A stretch of 64,000 nt of DNA from assembly GCA_009469585.1 (NCBI GenBank), contig SSXW01000001.1, forward strand, positions 124,001 through 188,000, in the 5' to 3' direction. This stretch comes from Dechloromonas sp. Dech2017 (lineage in GTDB: Bacteria > Pseudomonadota > Gammaproteobacteria > Burkholderiales > Rhodocyclaceae). This document shows positions 35,883 to 44,337 of the stretch, one piece after another (the first letter of the stretch is position 1; every line of letters begins with the position of its first letter). The notes under the pieces were generated by a model. That model had not been told where the DNA came from. It saw only the letters and a program-made list of their open reading frames with translations, and did no database searches. The position numbers and the translations under genes were made by a program.

Positions 35883-36187
35883 GCCGGCGTATCCGGATAT
35901 TCTTCGTCGAGCATGTCGGCAAAGGCATTGCGCCGGGTGGTTCGCGGTCCCGGGTTAATGCCGTCCTCGATACCGGCTTCGATCAGCAATTGCCGCAATT
36001 CGGCGAAGCTTTCCAGTAGCGTCGGGCGCTTTCGGGCGTCTCTCCAGGCGCGGTACTCGGCCAGCTCCTCAGCGGTGATCAGCGCTGCCACCGGTGTATT
36101 CCGGTTGTAGATGATCTGCGGCTCGGTGGCTGCCAGTTTGACGACATCCGAGAAATGCTGCTTGGCTTGGGCAATGTTCCAGTTCAT
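35879..36187 (-). CDS. Phd/YefM-type antitoxin
   Basis: A 102-residue antitoxin. The N-terminal fold NWNIAQAKQHFSDVVKLAAT, then PQIIYNRNTPVAALITAEEL, is the Phd/YefM DNA-binding domain; the C-terminal half is the toxin-binding tail. ATG 36187 is preferred, with GGAG five bases before it on the minus strand; a TTG at 36199 is an alternative. A near-perfect dyad immediately upstream is the expected autoregulatory operator. Confidence 0.9.
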   Translation of the reverse strand: MNWNIAQAKQHFSDVVKLAATEPQIIYNRNTPVAALITAEELAEYRAWRDARKRPTLLESFAELRQLLIEAGIEDGINPGPRTTRRNAFADMLDEEYPDTPA

Positions 36188-36197
36188 GGCCGACTCC

Positions 36198-36235
36198 AAT
36201 CATGTCCATAATTTATATCCATTATAGACATGATT
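36198..36235. promoter_or_regulatory. Operator-like dyad of the antitoxin gene
   Basis: AATCATGTCCATAAT (36198-36212) is mirrored by ATTATAGACATGATT (36221-36235) around 8 bp, with 14 of 15 positions pairing. It lies between the gcvT stop and the antitoxin start and is a natural repressor site for the Phd-like protein. Confidence 0.85.
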
Positions 36236-36250
36236 TTAATTTTCAGATGG

Positions 36251-37342
36251 TCAGATGACGGCCTTGCCGTGGCGGGCGAATACGGGTTTGGTGACCTTGG
36301 CTTTCAACAGCTTGCCGCGGATGTCGACCTCGACTTCGTCGCCGATGGCGACGCCGAGCGGCAAGCGGGCGAGGGCGATGGATTGCTGCAAGGTTGGCGA
36401 GAAACTACCTGAAGTAATTTCACCATTGCCCTGTTTTGTAACAACTTGTTGGTGTCCGCGCAGCACGCCCTTGTCGAGCAGGACGAGACCGAGGAACTGC
36501 TTTTGCTGGCCGGCTGCGGTCAACGCCGATTTACCGACAAAATCGCGATCGTCCTTCACGGCGACGGTCCATGCCAGACCGGCGTCGAGCGGGGAAACCG
36601 TCTCGTCCATGTCCTGGCCGTAGAGGTTCATGCCGGCTTCCAGGCGCAGTGTGTCGCGGGCGCCCAGGCCGCAGGGAGCGACGCCGGCGGCGTTGAGCCG
36701 ATTCCACAGCGCTTCGGCCTCGCCGGCCGGCAGCATGATCTCGTAGCCGTCCTCGCCTGTGTAGCCGGTGCTGGCGATGAAGTACTGGTCCACTTCGGCG
36801 GCAAAGAAGGGCTTGAGGTCGGCAATGGCGGCCTTGGCCTGTGGCAGCACCTGCCAGACCTTGGCGCGGGCGTTCGGCCCCTGCACGGCGATGATGGCCA
36901 GCGGGTCGTTGCCGTCGCGGCGCTGGGTGATGCTCACGTCCATCTGCCATTCGGCGACCTTGGTCTGCATCCAGGCCAGGTCCTTGTCGGCGGTGCCGGC
37001 GTTGACCACGATGCGGAAGCGGCTGTCGGTCAGGAAATAGATGATCAGGTCGTCGATGACGCCGCCGGCTTCGTTGAGCATGGCCGAGTAGAGCGCCTTG
37101 CCGGACACCGTCAGCTTGGCCACGTCGTTGGCGACCAGGCGGGACAGGAAGGCACGGCAATCGGCGCCGACGACATCGACCGGGCACATGTGCGAGACGT
37201 CGAACATGCCGCAGTCGGTGCGCACGGCGTGGTGTTCCTCGATCTGCGAACCGTAGTTGACCGGCATGTCCCAGCCGCCGAAATCGACCATCCGGGCATT
37301 GAGCGAGCGATGGGCGGAATTCAAAACCGTTTTCTTCAGCAT
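36251..37342 (-). CDS. gcvT: Aminomethyltransferase, T protein
   Basis: A 363-residue tetrahydrofolate-dependent T protein. [46 protein letters not shown] and [20 protein letters not shown] are family signatures. It moves the one-carbon unit from GcvH to THF. It is the first gene behind the glycine riboswitch. A weak core of the dispersed repeat lies near 36515-36527. Confidence 0.96.
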   Translation of the reverse strand: MLKKTVLNSAHRSLNARMVDFGGWDMPVNYGSQIEEHHAVRTDCGMFDVSHMCPVDVVGADCRAFLSRLVANDVAKLTVSGKALYSAMLNEAGGVIDDLIIYFLTDSRFRIVVNAGTADKDLAWMQTKVAEWQMDVSITQRRDGNDPLAIIAVQGPNARAKVWQVLPQAKAAIADLKPFFAAEVDQYFIASTGYTGEDGYEIMLPAGEAEALWNRLNAAGVAPCGLGARDTLRLEAGMNLYGQDMDETVSPLDAGLAWTVAVKDDRDFVGKSALTAAGQQKQFLGLVLLDKGVLRGHQQVVTKQGNGEITSGSFSPTLQQSIALARLPLGVAIGDEVEVDIRGKLLKAKVTKPVFARHGKAVI

Positions 37343-37386
37343 ATCAATCCTTTACAGGCGTTACTTAACGCCAGTTCTAGAAACGG

Positions 37387-37427
37387 AAAAGGGGTGAAAC
37401 GAAAGAATGATTCTTGCGTTTCACCCC
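37387..37427 (-). terminator. Riboswitch expression-platform terminator upstream of gcvT
   Basis: On the minus strand GGGGTGAAACG pairs perfectly with CGTTTCACCCC, with a further AAGAAT/ATTCTT stem inside, followed by TTTT. The hairpin (37391-37427) starts directly at the 3' edge of the aptamers, as expected for a glycine-controlled transcription switch. Confidence 0.88.
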
Positions 37428-37602
37428 TCTGTCCTCGATACCTGAGAGATTTGCCCCATCGGTGGATGTCGGCCGCAATGGCCACCATCGCTCTCCAGAG
37501 TTTTTTGGCTTGCGCCTTGTTCCGCGGTCCTTTTGCCTGAGCGTTTTCGGGTGGTTTTGCGCCTTCGGCGGCGGCATCGGCCGCACTCTCCCACGGAACG
37601 GG
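37425..37602 (-). ncRNA. Tandem glycine riboswitch
   Basis: On the minus strand two aptamers are visible: the first with GGGAGAGTGCGGCC, GCCGAAGGCGCAA and CGCTCAGGCAAAAGGACCGC, the second with CTGGAGAGCGATGG, ACCGATGGGGCAA and TCTCTCAGGTA, then GAGGACAGAG. These are the conserved blocks of the gcvT riboswitch. Glycine binding should favour read-through into gcvT and the genes behind it. Confidence 0.95.
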
Positions 37603-37716
37603 TGGCACTATAGCGGGATGCCGTGGTCAGATCAACCTGCTGCGTTGCACAAGGGGCCGGAGCCAGGCCTTCCTTCGTGTTAAACTTGTCGTTTGCCCGG
37701 AACTGCCCAATTCGCC

Positions 37717-38556
37717 GTGAATCCTGCCAATTTTGATTTCCACTGTCATTCCATCGTCTCCGACGGCTTGCTGCCGCCGGCCGTGGTGGCGCGGCGGGCG
37801 GCGGCCAACGGGGTCGACCTGTGGGCGCTGACCGATCACGACGATCTGGGGGGCCTGCTCGAGGCTAGGGCGACGGCCGATGAAGTCGGCATGTCTTTCA
37901 TCAACGGCGTCGAGATTTCCATCGAATGGCGGGGTATTCCCATCCATATCGTAGGTCTCGGCTTCGATGCGGCCAATCCCGGCTTGGTCAATGGCCTGAA
38001 TGAACTGCGCGCCGGTCGTATCGAGCGCGCCCGGCGGATGGGGGAAGCGCTGGCCGCCGTCGGCATTCCCGGCGTCTACGAAGGGGCGCAGTGTTTTGTC
38101 ACCAACCCGAGCCTGATCTCGCGCGCCCATTTCGGCCGCTACATGGTGTCAATCGGCATCGCCCGCGACATGGCCGGGGTATTCCAGCATTACCTGACGC
38201 CGGGCAAGCCGGGTTATGTCGATCACCGCTGGGCGACGCTGGGCGAGGCGGTCGGCTGGATCGCCGGGGCCGGTGGGGTGGCCGTAGTCGCCCATCCTGG
38301 CCGTTACAAGATGTCGGGCGCCGACATGCGCCGCTTCCTCGATGATTTCAAGGACTGCGGCGGGCGGGGGCTGGAGGTTACCTGCGGCAGCCATTCGCCG
38401 GATCATGTCATGCATTTTGCGCGACTGGCCCGCCACTACGAATTCCACGCCTCGCGTGGCTCCGATTTCCACGGTCCGGAAGAAAGCTACGTCGATCTCG
38501 GCAAGCTGCCGCAGTTGCCGGAAGACCTCAAACCGGTCTGGCGTCTGATCGTCTGA
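37717..38556 (+). CDS. PHP-domain phosphoesterase (YciV/RNase AM-like)
   Basis: A 279-residue PHP-family metal hydrolase. Metal ligands are visible in FDFHCHSIVSDG, ALTDHDDLGGL, INGVEISIEW, VAVVAHPGRYKMSG and HASRGSDFHGPEE. This subgroup includes nucleoside 3',5'-bisphosphate phosphatases and the 5' exonuclease RNase AM. GTG 37717 gives the natural N-terminus (NPANFDFHCHS); TTG 37693 is the longest option. It runs divergently from gcvT and is 2 bp before the next gene. Confidence 0.85.
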   Translation: MNPANFDFHCHSIVSDGLLPPAVVARRAAANGVDLWALTDHDDLGGLLEARATADEVGMSFINGVEISIEWRGIPIHIVGLGFDAANPGLVNGLNELRAGRIERARRMGEALAAVGIPGVYEGAQCFVTNPSLISRAHFGRYMVSIGIARDMAGVFQHYLTPGKPGYVDHRWATLGEAVGWIAGAGGVAVVAHPGRYKMSGADMRRFLDDFKDCGGRGLEVTCGSHSPDHVMHFARLARHYEFHASRGSDFHGPEESYVDLGKLPQLPEDLKPVWRLIV

Positions 38557-38558
38557 AC

Positions 38559-39185
38559 GTGGCCCGCGTCGTCCATATCCATCCCGAATCGCCGCAGCAG
38601 CGCCTCCTCGCCCAGGCCGCCGGATTCATCCGCGACGGGGCGATTGTCGCCCTGCCGACCGATTCCTGTTACGCCCTGGGTTGCCATCTCGGCGACAAGG
38701 AGGCGATGGATCGTATCCGCCAGATTCGCCAGATGGATGAACGTCACCACCTGACGCTGATGGTGCGCGATCTTTCGGAAATCGCCCACTTCGCCCGGGT
38801 GGACAACGCCCAGTACCGCCTGCTCAAGTCGGCGACGCCGGGCAGCTACACCTTCATTCTCGAAGGCACCAAGGAACTGCCGCGCCGCGTGCTGCATCCC
38901 AAGCGCAAGACCATCGGCCTGCGCGTGCCGGCCCACCCGGTGGCGCTGGCCCTGCTCGAGGAATTGAACGAACCGCTGCTGACCACCACCCTGCAGTTGC
39001 CCGGCGACGAATTCCCGCTGACCGAGGGCTGGGAGATCGAGGATCGGCTGGACGACCAGCTCGAGTTGATTCTCGACGGCGGCTCTTGCGGCACTGAGCC
39101 GACCACGGTCATCGACCTGACCGGCTCCGTGCCGGAACTGATTCGCGCCGGGCGCGGTTCGCTGGCTCCTTTCGGACTGGACTGA
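38559..39185 (+). CDS. YciO/Sua5-family threonylcarbamoyl-AMP synthase-like protein
   Basis: A 208-residue YrdC-fold protein. VALPTDSCYALGCHLGDKEA, HHLTLMVRDLSEIAHFA, PGSYTFILEGTKELPRRVL and TIGLRVPAHPVALALLEEL match the YciO branch. YrdC/Sua5 members make threonylcarbamoyl-AMP for tRNA t6A; the activity of the YciO branch is less certain. GTG 38559 is the start, close behind the PHP gene stop. Confidence 0.88.
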   Translation: MARVVHIHPESPQQRLLAQAAGFIRDGAIVALPTDSCYALGCHLGDKEAMDRIRQIRQMDERHHLTLMVRDLSEIAHFARVDNAQYRLLKSATPGSYTFILEGTKELPRRVLHPKRKTIGLRVPAHPVALALLEELNEPLLTTTLQLPGDEFPLTEGWEIEDRLDDQLELILDGGSCGTEPTTVIDLTGSVPELIRAGRGSLAPFGLD

Positions 39186-39194
39186 GTCGCCGTG

Positions 39195-39845
39195 ATGGAA
39201 AGCCTGATCCAGATGCTGGCCATCGCCGCCTTGCCGGTGATCTTCGCGATTACCCTGCACGAGGCGGCGCACGGTTACGCGGCGCGCCATTTCGGCGATC
39301 CGACGGCCTGGCAGATGGGGCGGATCAGCCTCAACCCCCTGCGTCACGTCGATCTGGTTGGCACCATCATCATCCCGATCGCCATCCTGCTCTTTTCCGG
39401 CGGCTCCTTCCTGTTCGGCTATGCCAAGCCGGTGCCGGTCGATTTCAGCCGCCTGCGCCATCCCAAGCAGGACATGCTGTGGGTGGCACTGGCCGGGCCG
39501 GGCGCAAATCTGTTCATGGCCTTCTGCTGGGCCTTCCTGCTCAAGCTGGCCTGGGTGTTGCCGGCCGGCGACTACACCTTGCCGCTTTCCGAAATGAGCA
39601 AGATCGGCATCGTCGTCAACTGCGTGCTGATGATCCTCAACCTGCTGCCCCTGCCGCCGCTTGACGGTGGTCGCGTCGCCGTCAGCCTGCTGCCGCACCG
39701 CTTGTCCTGGAAATTCGCCCAGCTCGAGCGCTGGGGCTTCCCCATTTTGCTGGTGCTGCTGTTCACCGGTATTCTCGGCACCGTCATGAATCCGCTGGTC
39801 AGATTGTCCACACGCTTCATCGAAGCCATCTTTGGTCTCTACTGA
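39195..39845 (+). CDS. Site-2 protease family membrane metalloprotease
   Basis: A 216-residue M50-type protease with about five membrane helices. The zinc motif HEAAHGYAARHFGD (HExxH form) is in the first helix, and the second ligand motif NLLPLPPLDGGR lies near residue 155. No PDZ domain is present, which separates it from RseP. It probably cleaves a membrane-anchored substrate; the target is unknown. GTG 39192 is an alternative start. Confidence 0.9.
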   Translation: MESLIQMLAIAALPVIFAITLHEAAHGYAARHFGDPTAWQMGRISLNPLRHVDLVGTIIIPIAILLFSGGSFLFGYAKPVPVDFSRLRHPKQDMLWVALAGPGANLFMAFCWAFLLKLAWVLPAGDYTLPLSEMSKIGIVVNCVLMILNLLPLPPLDGGRVAVSLLPHRLSWKFAQLERWGFPILLVLLFTGILGTVMNPLVRLSTRFIEAIFGLY

Positions 39846-39853
39846 ATAAAAAT

Positions 39854-41056
39854 ATGTACGCAGAACGTGTTCTCTCCGGCATGCGCCCGACCGGGTCGCT
39901 GCATCTTGGCCATTACCACGGCGTCCTCAAGAACTGGGTCAATCTCCAGCACGAATACCCGTGCCTGTTCTTCGTCGCCGACTGGCATGCGCTGACCACG
40001 CAGTACGACAGCCCGCAGGGCATCGAGAAGGCGTCGATGGACATGCTGGTCGACTGGCTGGCGGCCGGCGTCGATCCCAACCAGGCGACGCTGTTCATCC
40101 AGTCCAAGGTGCCCGAGCACGCCGAGTTGCACCTGCTGCTGTCGATGATGACGCCGCTCGGCTGGCTGGAGCGCGTGCCGACCTACAAGGACCAGCAGGA
40201 AAAGCTGGCCAACAAGGACCTGTCGACCTACGGCTTCCTCGGCTATCCGCTGTTGATGAGTGCCGACATCCTGATCTACCGCGCCGACAACGTGCCGGTC
40301 GGCGAGGACCAGATTCCGCACGTCGAATTCACTCGCGAACTGGCCCGCCGCTTCAACCACATGTACGGCCGCGAGCCGGGTTTCGAGGACAAGGCCCGCG
40401 AGGCGGTCAAGAAGCTGGGCAGCAAGAAGGCGCGCCTCTACGAGGAAATGCGTACCCGCTTCCAGCAGAATGGCGACCGCGACGCCATCGAGCAGGCCAA
40501 GGCCGTGCTCGACGAAGTCCAGCACCTGTCGATGGCCGACCGCGAGCGCCTGTTCGGCTACCTCGAAGGCACCGGCAAGATGATCCTGGTCGAGCCCGGC
40601 TACCTGCTGACCGAGGCGTCCAGGATGCCGGGGCTGGACGGCCAGAAGATGTCCAAGTCCTACAACAACACGATTACCCTGCGCGAACCCGAGGAATCGG
40701 TGGCCAAGAAGGTCAAGAGCATGCCGACCGATCCGGCCCGCGTCCGGCGCAACGATCCGGGCGATCCGGCCAAGTGTCCGGTCTGGCAGCTGCACCAGGT
40801 CTATTCCGACGACAGTTGCAAGGAATGGGTGCAGCACGGCTGCAAGACGGCCGGCATCGGCTGCATCGAATGCAAGCAGCCGGTCATCGACGGCATCCTC
40901 AAGGAGCAGGCACCGATGCGCGAACGGGCGCAGGTCTACCTGGACGATCCGACGCTGGTCAAGAACATCGTCGCCGACGGCTGCGAGAAAGCCCGCGAAT
41001 ACGCCCGTGAGACGATGCGCGACGTGCGCGAGGCGATGGGGCTGGAATACCACTGA
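39854..41056 (+). CDS. trpS: Tryptophanyl-tRNA synthetase
   Basis: A 400-residue class I synthetase charging tRNA-Trp. The HIGH-equivalent is TGSLHLGHYHG and the KMSKS loop is GQKMSKSYNN. An insert with KCPVWQLHQVYSDD and GIGCIECKQPV is seen in the longer proteobacterial TrpRS type. Its stop overlaps the start of the next gene by one base. Confidence 0.97.
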   Translation: MYAERVLSGMRPTGSLHLGHYHGVLKNWVNLQHEYPCLFFVADWHALTTQYDSPQGIEKASMDMLVDWLAAGVDPNQATLFIQSKVPEHAELHLLLSMMTPLGWLERVPTYKDQQEKLANKDLSTYGFLGYPLLMSADILIYRADNVPVGEDQIPHVEFTRELARRFNHMYGREPGFEDKAREAVKKLGSKKARLYEEMRTRFQQNGDRDAIEQAKAVLDEVQHLSMADRERLFGYLEGTGKMILVEPGYLLTEASRMPGLDGQKMSKSYNNTITLREPEESVAKKVKSMPTDPARVRRNDPGDPAKCPVWQLHQVYSDDSCKEWVQHGCKTAGIGCIECKQPVIDGILKEQAPMRERAQVYLDDPTLVKNIVADGCEKAREYARETMRDVREAMGLEYH

Positions 41057-41358
41057 TGTTCGCGCAGTTTTTCGATCAGGACTGGGAAACGCTGGTCTGG
41101 ATAGCCATCGGCTTTGGCGGCCAGGGGCTGTTCATGATGCGCTTCGTCGTCCAGTGGTGGTCGAGCGAGAAGGCCAGGCAGGTCGTCGTGCCGGTCGCCT
41201 TCTGGTATTTCAGCATCCTTGGCGGGTTGGTGCTGACCGTCTATGCCATCCACCGCAACGATCCGGTTTTCATCTTCGGGCAGGGGCTCGGGCTGATCAT
41301 CTATTTCCGCAATCTGCACCTGCACTACAAGGGCAAGGGCCGCGCCGCGGCCTCCTGA
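41056..41358 (+). CDS. Lipid-A-disaccharide-synthase N-terminal-like membrane protein
   Basis: A 100-residue protein with three membrane helices. GFGGQGLFMMRFVVQWW and SILGGLVLTVYAIHRNDPVF are typical of the LAB_N domain, which exists as the N-terminus of some LpxB and as stand-alone small proteins. No LpxB catalytic part is attached. The role is unknown; membrane lipid or export functions have been suggested for relatives. Confidence 0.87.
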   Translation: MFAQFFDQDWETLVWIAIGFGGQGLFMMRFVVQWWSSEKARQVVVPVAFWYFSILGGLVLTVYAIHRNDPVFIFGQGLGLIIYFRNLHLHYKGKGRAAAS

Positions 41359-41359
41359 G

Positions 41360-42238
41360 ATGATCGCAGCCAGCATGGTCGCTGACGCCGATAGCGGCGT
41401 CGAAGCCTCCGGAGAGGCGAAGATCGCCGCCTTGTTCGAGCCGGTCGCCCGCATCTATGGCGAGCCGCTCGAGCAGTTGCCGCAGGATCTCTACATTCCG
41501 CCGGATGCGCTGGCCATCATGCTCGACGCCTTCGAAGGGCCGCTCGACCTGCTGCTCTACCTGATCCGCAAGGCCAACGTCGATATCCTCGACATCCCGA
41601 TGGCGCCGCTGACTCGACAGTACCTCGACTACGTCGAGTCGATGCGCGCCAGCAACCTCGAGCTGGCCGCCGAGTACCTGGTGATGGCGGCCATGCTGAT
41701 CGAGATCAAGTCGCGCATGCTGCTGCCGCGCACGGCGGTGGGCGAGGGCGACGAGGCGGAAGATCCGCGCGCCGAACTGGTCCGCCGGCTGATGGAATAC
41801 GAGCAGATGAAGCTGGCCGGCCAGAAGCTCAACGACATGCCGCAGGCCGAACGCGAATTCTTCTGGGTCGAGACGCTGGTCGAGAAATCGCTGTACGTCC
41901 GTCATCCGGATGTCTCGATAGACGACCTCAAGGCGGCCTGGATGGCCGTCGTCCGCCAGGCCAGCCTGAACAAGCACCACAAGATCGGCCGCGAGGAGTT
42001 GTCGGTGCGCGAGCACATGGGCATCATCCTGCGCGCCCTGCAGGAAAGGGGCGGTTTCGTCCAGTTCGAAACCCTGTTCGACCCGGCCATGGGCGTTCCT
42101 GGCCTGGTCGTGCATTTCCTCGCCATGCTCGAGCTGGGCCGGGAAAAACTGGTCGAGATCACGCAGACCGAAGCCTTTCAACCGATTTACGTCAGGGTGC
42201 CTGCCGGTGGACACGAGCCTGGTCAAAAGCGTGCTTGA
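41360..42238 (+). CDS. scpA: Segregation and condensation protein A
   Basis: A 292-residue kleisin of the Smc-ScpAB condensin. The N-terminal Smc-binding part starts after ~50 residues with [20 protein letters not shown] and [20 protein letters not shown], the family signature, then KSRMLLPR. The extra ~45-residue N-terminal lead is found in some betaproteobacteria. scpB overlaps its 3' end by 32 bp. Confidence 0.94.
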   Translation: MIAASMVADADSGVEASGEAKIAALFEPVARIYGEPLEQLPQDLYIPPDALAIMLDAFEGPLDLLLYLIRKANVDILDIPMAPLTRQYLDYVESMRASNLELAAEYLVMAAMLIEIKSRMLLPRTAVGEGDEAEDPRAELVRRLMEYEQMKLAGQKLNDMPQAEREFFWVETLVEKSLYVRHPDVSIDDLKAAWMAVVRQASLNKHHKIGREELSVREHMGIILRALQERGGFVQFETLFDPAMGVPGLVVHFLAMLELGREKLVEITQTEAFQPIYVRVPAGGHEPGQKRA

Positions 42239-42749
42239 GGCGGCGCTGCTCGCCGCCCGCGAGCCGCTGTCGCCGAGCGACCTGAAGAAGATGTTCGACG
42301 AAACGCTGTCGAACGACACCCTGCGCAAGCTGCTCGACCAGCTGCGCGAGGAATGGGCCGGTCGGCCGCTCGAGCTGATCCAGCTCGCCTCCGGCTGGCG
42401 CTTCCGGACGCGGGCCGAATTCCTGCCGTATCTCGAGCGCCTGAACCCGGAGCGGCCGCCGAAGTACTCGCGCGCCGTGCTCGAAACCCTGGCCATCATC
42501 GCCTACCGGCAGCCGGTAACCCGTGGCGACATCGAGGAAATCCGCGGCGTCGCGGTCAACAGCAATGTCGTCAAGACGCTGGAAGAGCGCGGCTGGATCG
42601 ACGTCGTCGGCCATCGCGACACGCCGGGCCGGCCGGCCCTGTTTGCCACCACCAAGAAATTTCTCGACGATCTGGGCTTGCGCAGCGTCAGCGAACTGCC
42701 GCCGCTCGAGCAAATCAGCCAGACACTGGAGCTGAATCATGACAACTAA
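42207..42749 (+). CDS. scpB: Segregation and condensation protein B
   Basis: A 180-residue tandem winged-helix partner of Scp[21 protein letters not shown], then [20 protein letters not shown] and [20 protein letters not shown], are diagnostic. The start is GTG 42207, giving a 32-bp overlap with scpA. rluB starts 11 bp before its stop. Confidence 0.94.
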   Translation: MDTSLVKSVLEAALLAAREPLSPSDLKKMFDETLSNDTLRKLLDQLREEWAGRPLELIQLASGWRFRTRAEFLPYLERLNPERPPKYSRAVLETLAIIAYRQPVTRGDIEEIRGVAVNSNVVKTLEERGWIDVVGHRDTPGRPALFATTKKFLDDLGLRSVSELPPLEQISQTLELNHDN

Positions 42750-43758
42750 ACGCACGCCCTTTCGCCAGGGCAAGAAGCCGGGCGACGACGGATTTGAAAA
42801 TTCGCCGAAAATTGCCGTCGACCGTAGCGCTGCCGCCGAACGAGGCCGCGCTCCGCGTCGCGGCGCGGCCGCGCCCGAGGAAATGCCAGCCAAGCCGGCG
42901 CCGCGCCGCAAGCCGGCCCCCAATACCGGCGGGCGGGCCAATCGCGGCGCCGTGGCGCGCGACGGGCGGCCGCTGGCCGAAGCCAAGCCGGAACGCCTGC
43001 AGAAGATCCTGGCCCAGGCCGGCGTCGGCTCGCGCCGCGAAATGGAAGAGTGGATCGCCGCCGGCAAGGTCAGCGTCAATGGCGTGGTCGCTCATCTCGG
43101 CCAGTCCGTGGTGCCGACCGACAAGGTCAAGATCGGCGGCCGGTTGATCAACATCCGCTTCACCGGCAGTTCGCGTCCTCCGCGCGTGCTGATGTACCAC
43201 AAGCCGGAAGGCGAGATCGTCTCGCGCGACGATCCGGATGGCCGCCCGTCGGTCTTCGCCGCCTTGCCGCGCATGCGCGGCGGGCGCTGGATCAACGTCG
43301 GCCGCCTCGATTTCAACACCTCCGGCCTGCTGCTGTTCACCACCTCGGGCGACCTCGCCAACAAGCTGATGCACCCGAGTTCGGAACTGGTCCGCGAATA
43401 CGCCGTGCGCGTCCTCGGCGAAGTGACGCTGGAAGCCCAGCAACAACTGCTCAAGGGTGTCGAACTGGAAGACGGCATGGCCAATTTCTCGACGCTGCTG
43501 GACGGCGGCGGCGAAGGTGCCAATCACTGGTACCGCGTCGCCCTCTTCGAAGGGCGCAATCGCGAAGTGCGCCGCATGTTCGAGGCCGTCGGGTGCACGG
43601 TCAGCCGTCTGATTCGCGTGCGCTACGGGCCGTTCGCCCTGCCGCCCCAGTTGAAGCGCGGCCGTTGCCGGGAGTTGACCGAAACCGAGGTCAAGACCCT
43701 GCTGCGCAGCCTGGAAAACAACCCGGCAACACTGCGAAAGCCTGCTGAAGACGCGTAA
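42739..43758 (+). CDS. rluB: 23S rRNA pseudouridine synthase RluB-like
   Basis: A 339-residue RsuA/RluB-family pseudouridine synthase. A charged, disordered N-terminal extension of ~70 residues precedes the S4 domain ([20 protein letters not shown]) and the catalytic domain with [20 protein letters not shown], where the catalytic Asp lies, and [18 protein letters not shown]. It modifies 23S rRNA near position 2605 in E. coli. The extension contains [13 protein letters not shown], coded by a dispersed-repeat copy. Confidence 0.9.
   Translation: MTTKRTPFRQGKKPGDDGFENSPKIAVDRSAAAERGRAPRRGAAAPEEMPAKPAPRRKPAPNTGGRANRGAVARDGRPLAEAKPERLQKILAQAGVGSRREMEEWIAAGKVSVNGVVAHLGQSVVPTDKVKIGGRLINIRFTGSSRPPRVLMYHKPEGEIVSRDDPDGRPSVFAALPRMRGGRWINVGRLDFNTSGLLLFTTSGDLANKLMHPSSELVREYAVRVLGEVTLEAQQQLLKGVELEDGMANFSTLLDGGGEGANHWYRVALFEGRNREVRRMFEAVGCTVSRLIRVRYGPFALPPQLKRGRCRELTETEVKTLLRSLENNPATLRKPAEDA
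42791..42830 (+). repeat. Dispersed bipartite repeat, copy G (rluB N-terminal extension)
   Basis: AATTCGCCGAAAATT is followed by the core GCCGTCGACCGTAGCGC. Read in the same frame as copy A. Confidence 0.75.
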
Positions 43759-43763
43759 ATCCA

Positions 43764-43792
43764 TTTACCGGGAGGAGTAAATCCGTTATAAT
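43764..43792 (+). promoter_or_regulatory. Sigma-70 promoter of the rimP-nusA-infB operon
   Basis: -35 TTTACC (43764-43769), 17-bp spacer, -10 TATAAT (43787-43792). The predicted transcript start lies near 43799, just before two hairpins. Confidence 0.75.
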
Positions 43793-43808
43793 TCACGGGT
43801 TTGTTCCT

Positions 43809-43866
43809 CCCGCTGTTTTCGGCGGGTATCTTTTTTTATCGAGGTGGGCGTTTCGCCCATTTTTTA
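43809..43866 (+). terminator. Two tandem terminator-like hairpins in the rimP leader
   Basis: CCCGC-N8-GCGGG (43809-43826) is followed by a T-rich tract, and TGGGCG-TTT-CGCCCA (43845-43859) is followed by seven T. Both lie between the promoter at 43764-43792 and the rimP start, so most transcripts would have to pass them; they could act as an attenuator. Confidence 0.75.
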
Positions 43867-43875
43867 TTTGTGGCC

Positions 43876-44316
43876 ATGGATTTAAACACGCTGCTGGAAA
43901 CGACCGTTGTCGGTCTCGGTTACGAACTCGTCGATGTCGAATTGTCGCCGCGCGGCCGGACGATTCGCGTCTTCATCGACGCCCCGGCCAAAGAGGCGGG
44001 CGTCGATGTCGAGGATTGCGCCAAGGTGTCCAATCAGCTGACCCGGGTGTTCGAAGTCGAGAACATCGATTTCGACCGTCTGGAAATCTCCTCGCCGGGC
44101 CTCGATCGCGTCGTCAAGAAGGCGGCCGATTTCGAGCGCTTCGCCGGGCAGGACATCCAGATCAAGCTGCGCATCCCGCACGGCGGCCGCCGCAATTTCC
44201 AGGGCGAACTGCTCGGTCTCAGCGAAGGCAAGGTCGGCCTGCGCCTCGAAAAGGAAGACGTGGAACTGGAATTCAATAACATCGAGAAGGCACGTCTGGT
44301 GCCTCGTTTCGATTGA
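43876..44316 (+). CDS. rimP: Ribosome maturation factor RimP
   Basis: A 146-residue 30S assembly factor. LLETTVVGLGYELVDVELSP, RVFIDAPAK and GVDVEDCAKVSNQLTRVFEV, then LEISSPGLDRVVKKAADFER, are clear family motifs. ATG 43876 gives the canonical N-terminus; GTG 43870 is also in frame. It is first in the rimP-nusA-infB-rbfA-truB operon. Confidence 0.95.
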   Translation: MDLNTLLETTVVGLGYELVDVELSPRGRTIRVFIDAPAKEAGVDVEDCAKVSNQLTRVFEVENIDFDRLEISSPGLDRVVKKAADFERFAGQDIQIKLRIPHGGRRNFQGELLGLSEGKVGLRLEKEDVELEFNNIEKARLVPRFD

Positions 44317-44337
44317 AGGACTAGGAGGTTTTAGCCC

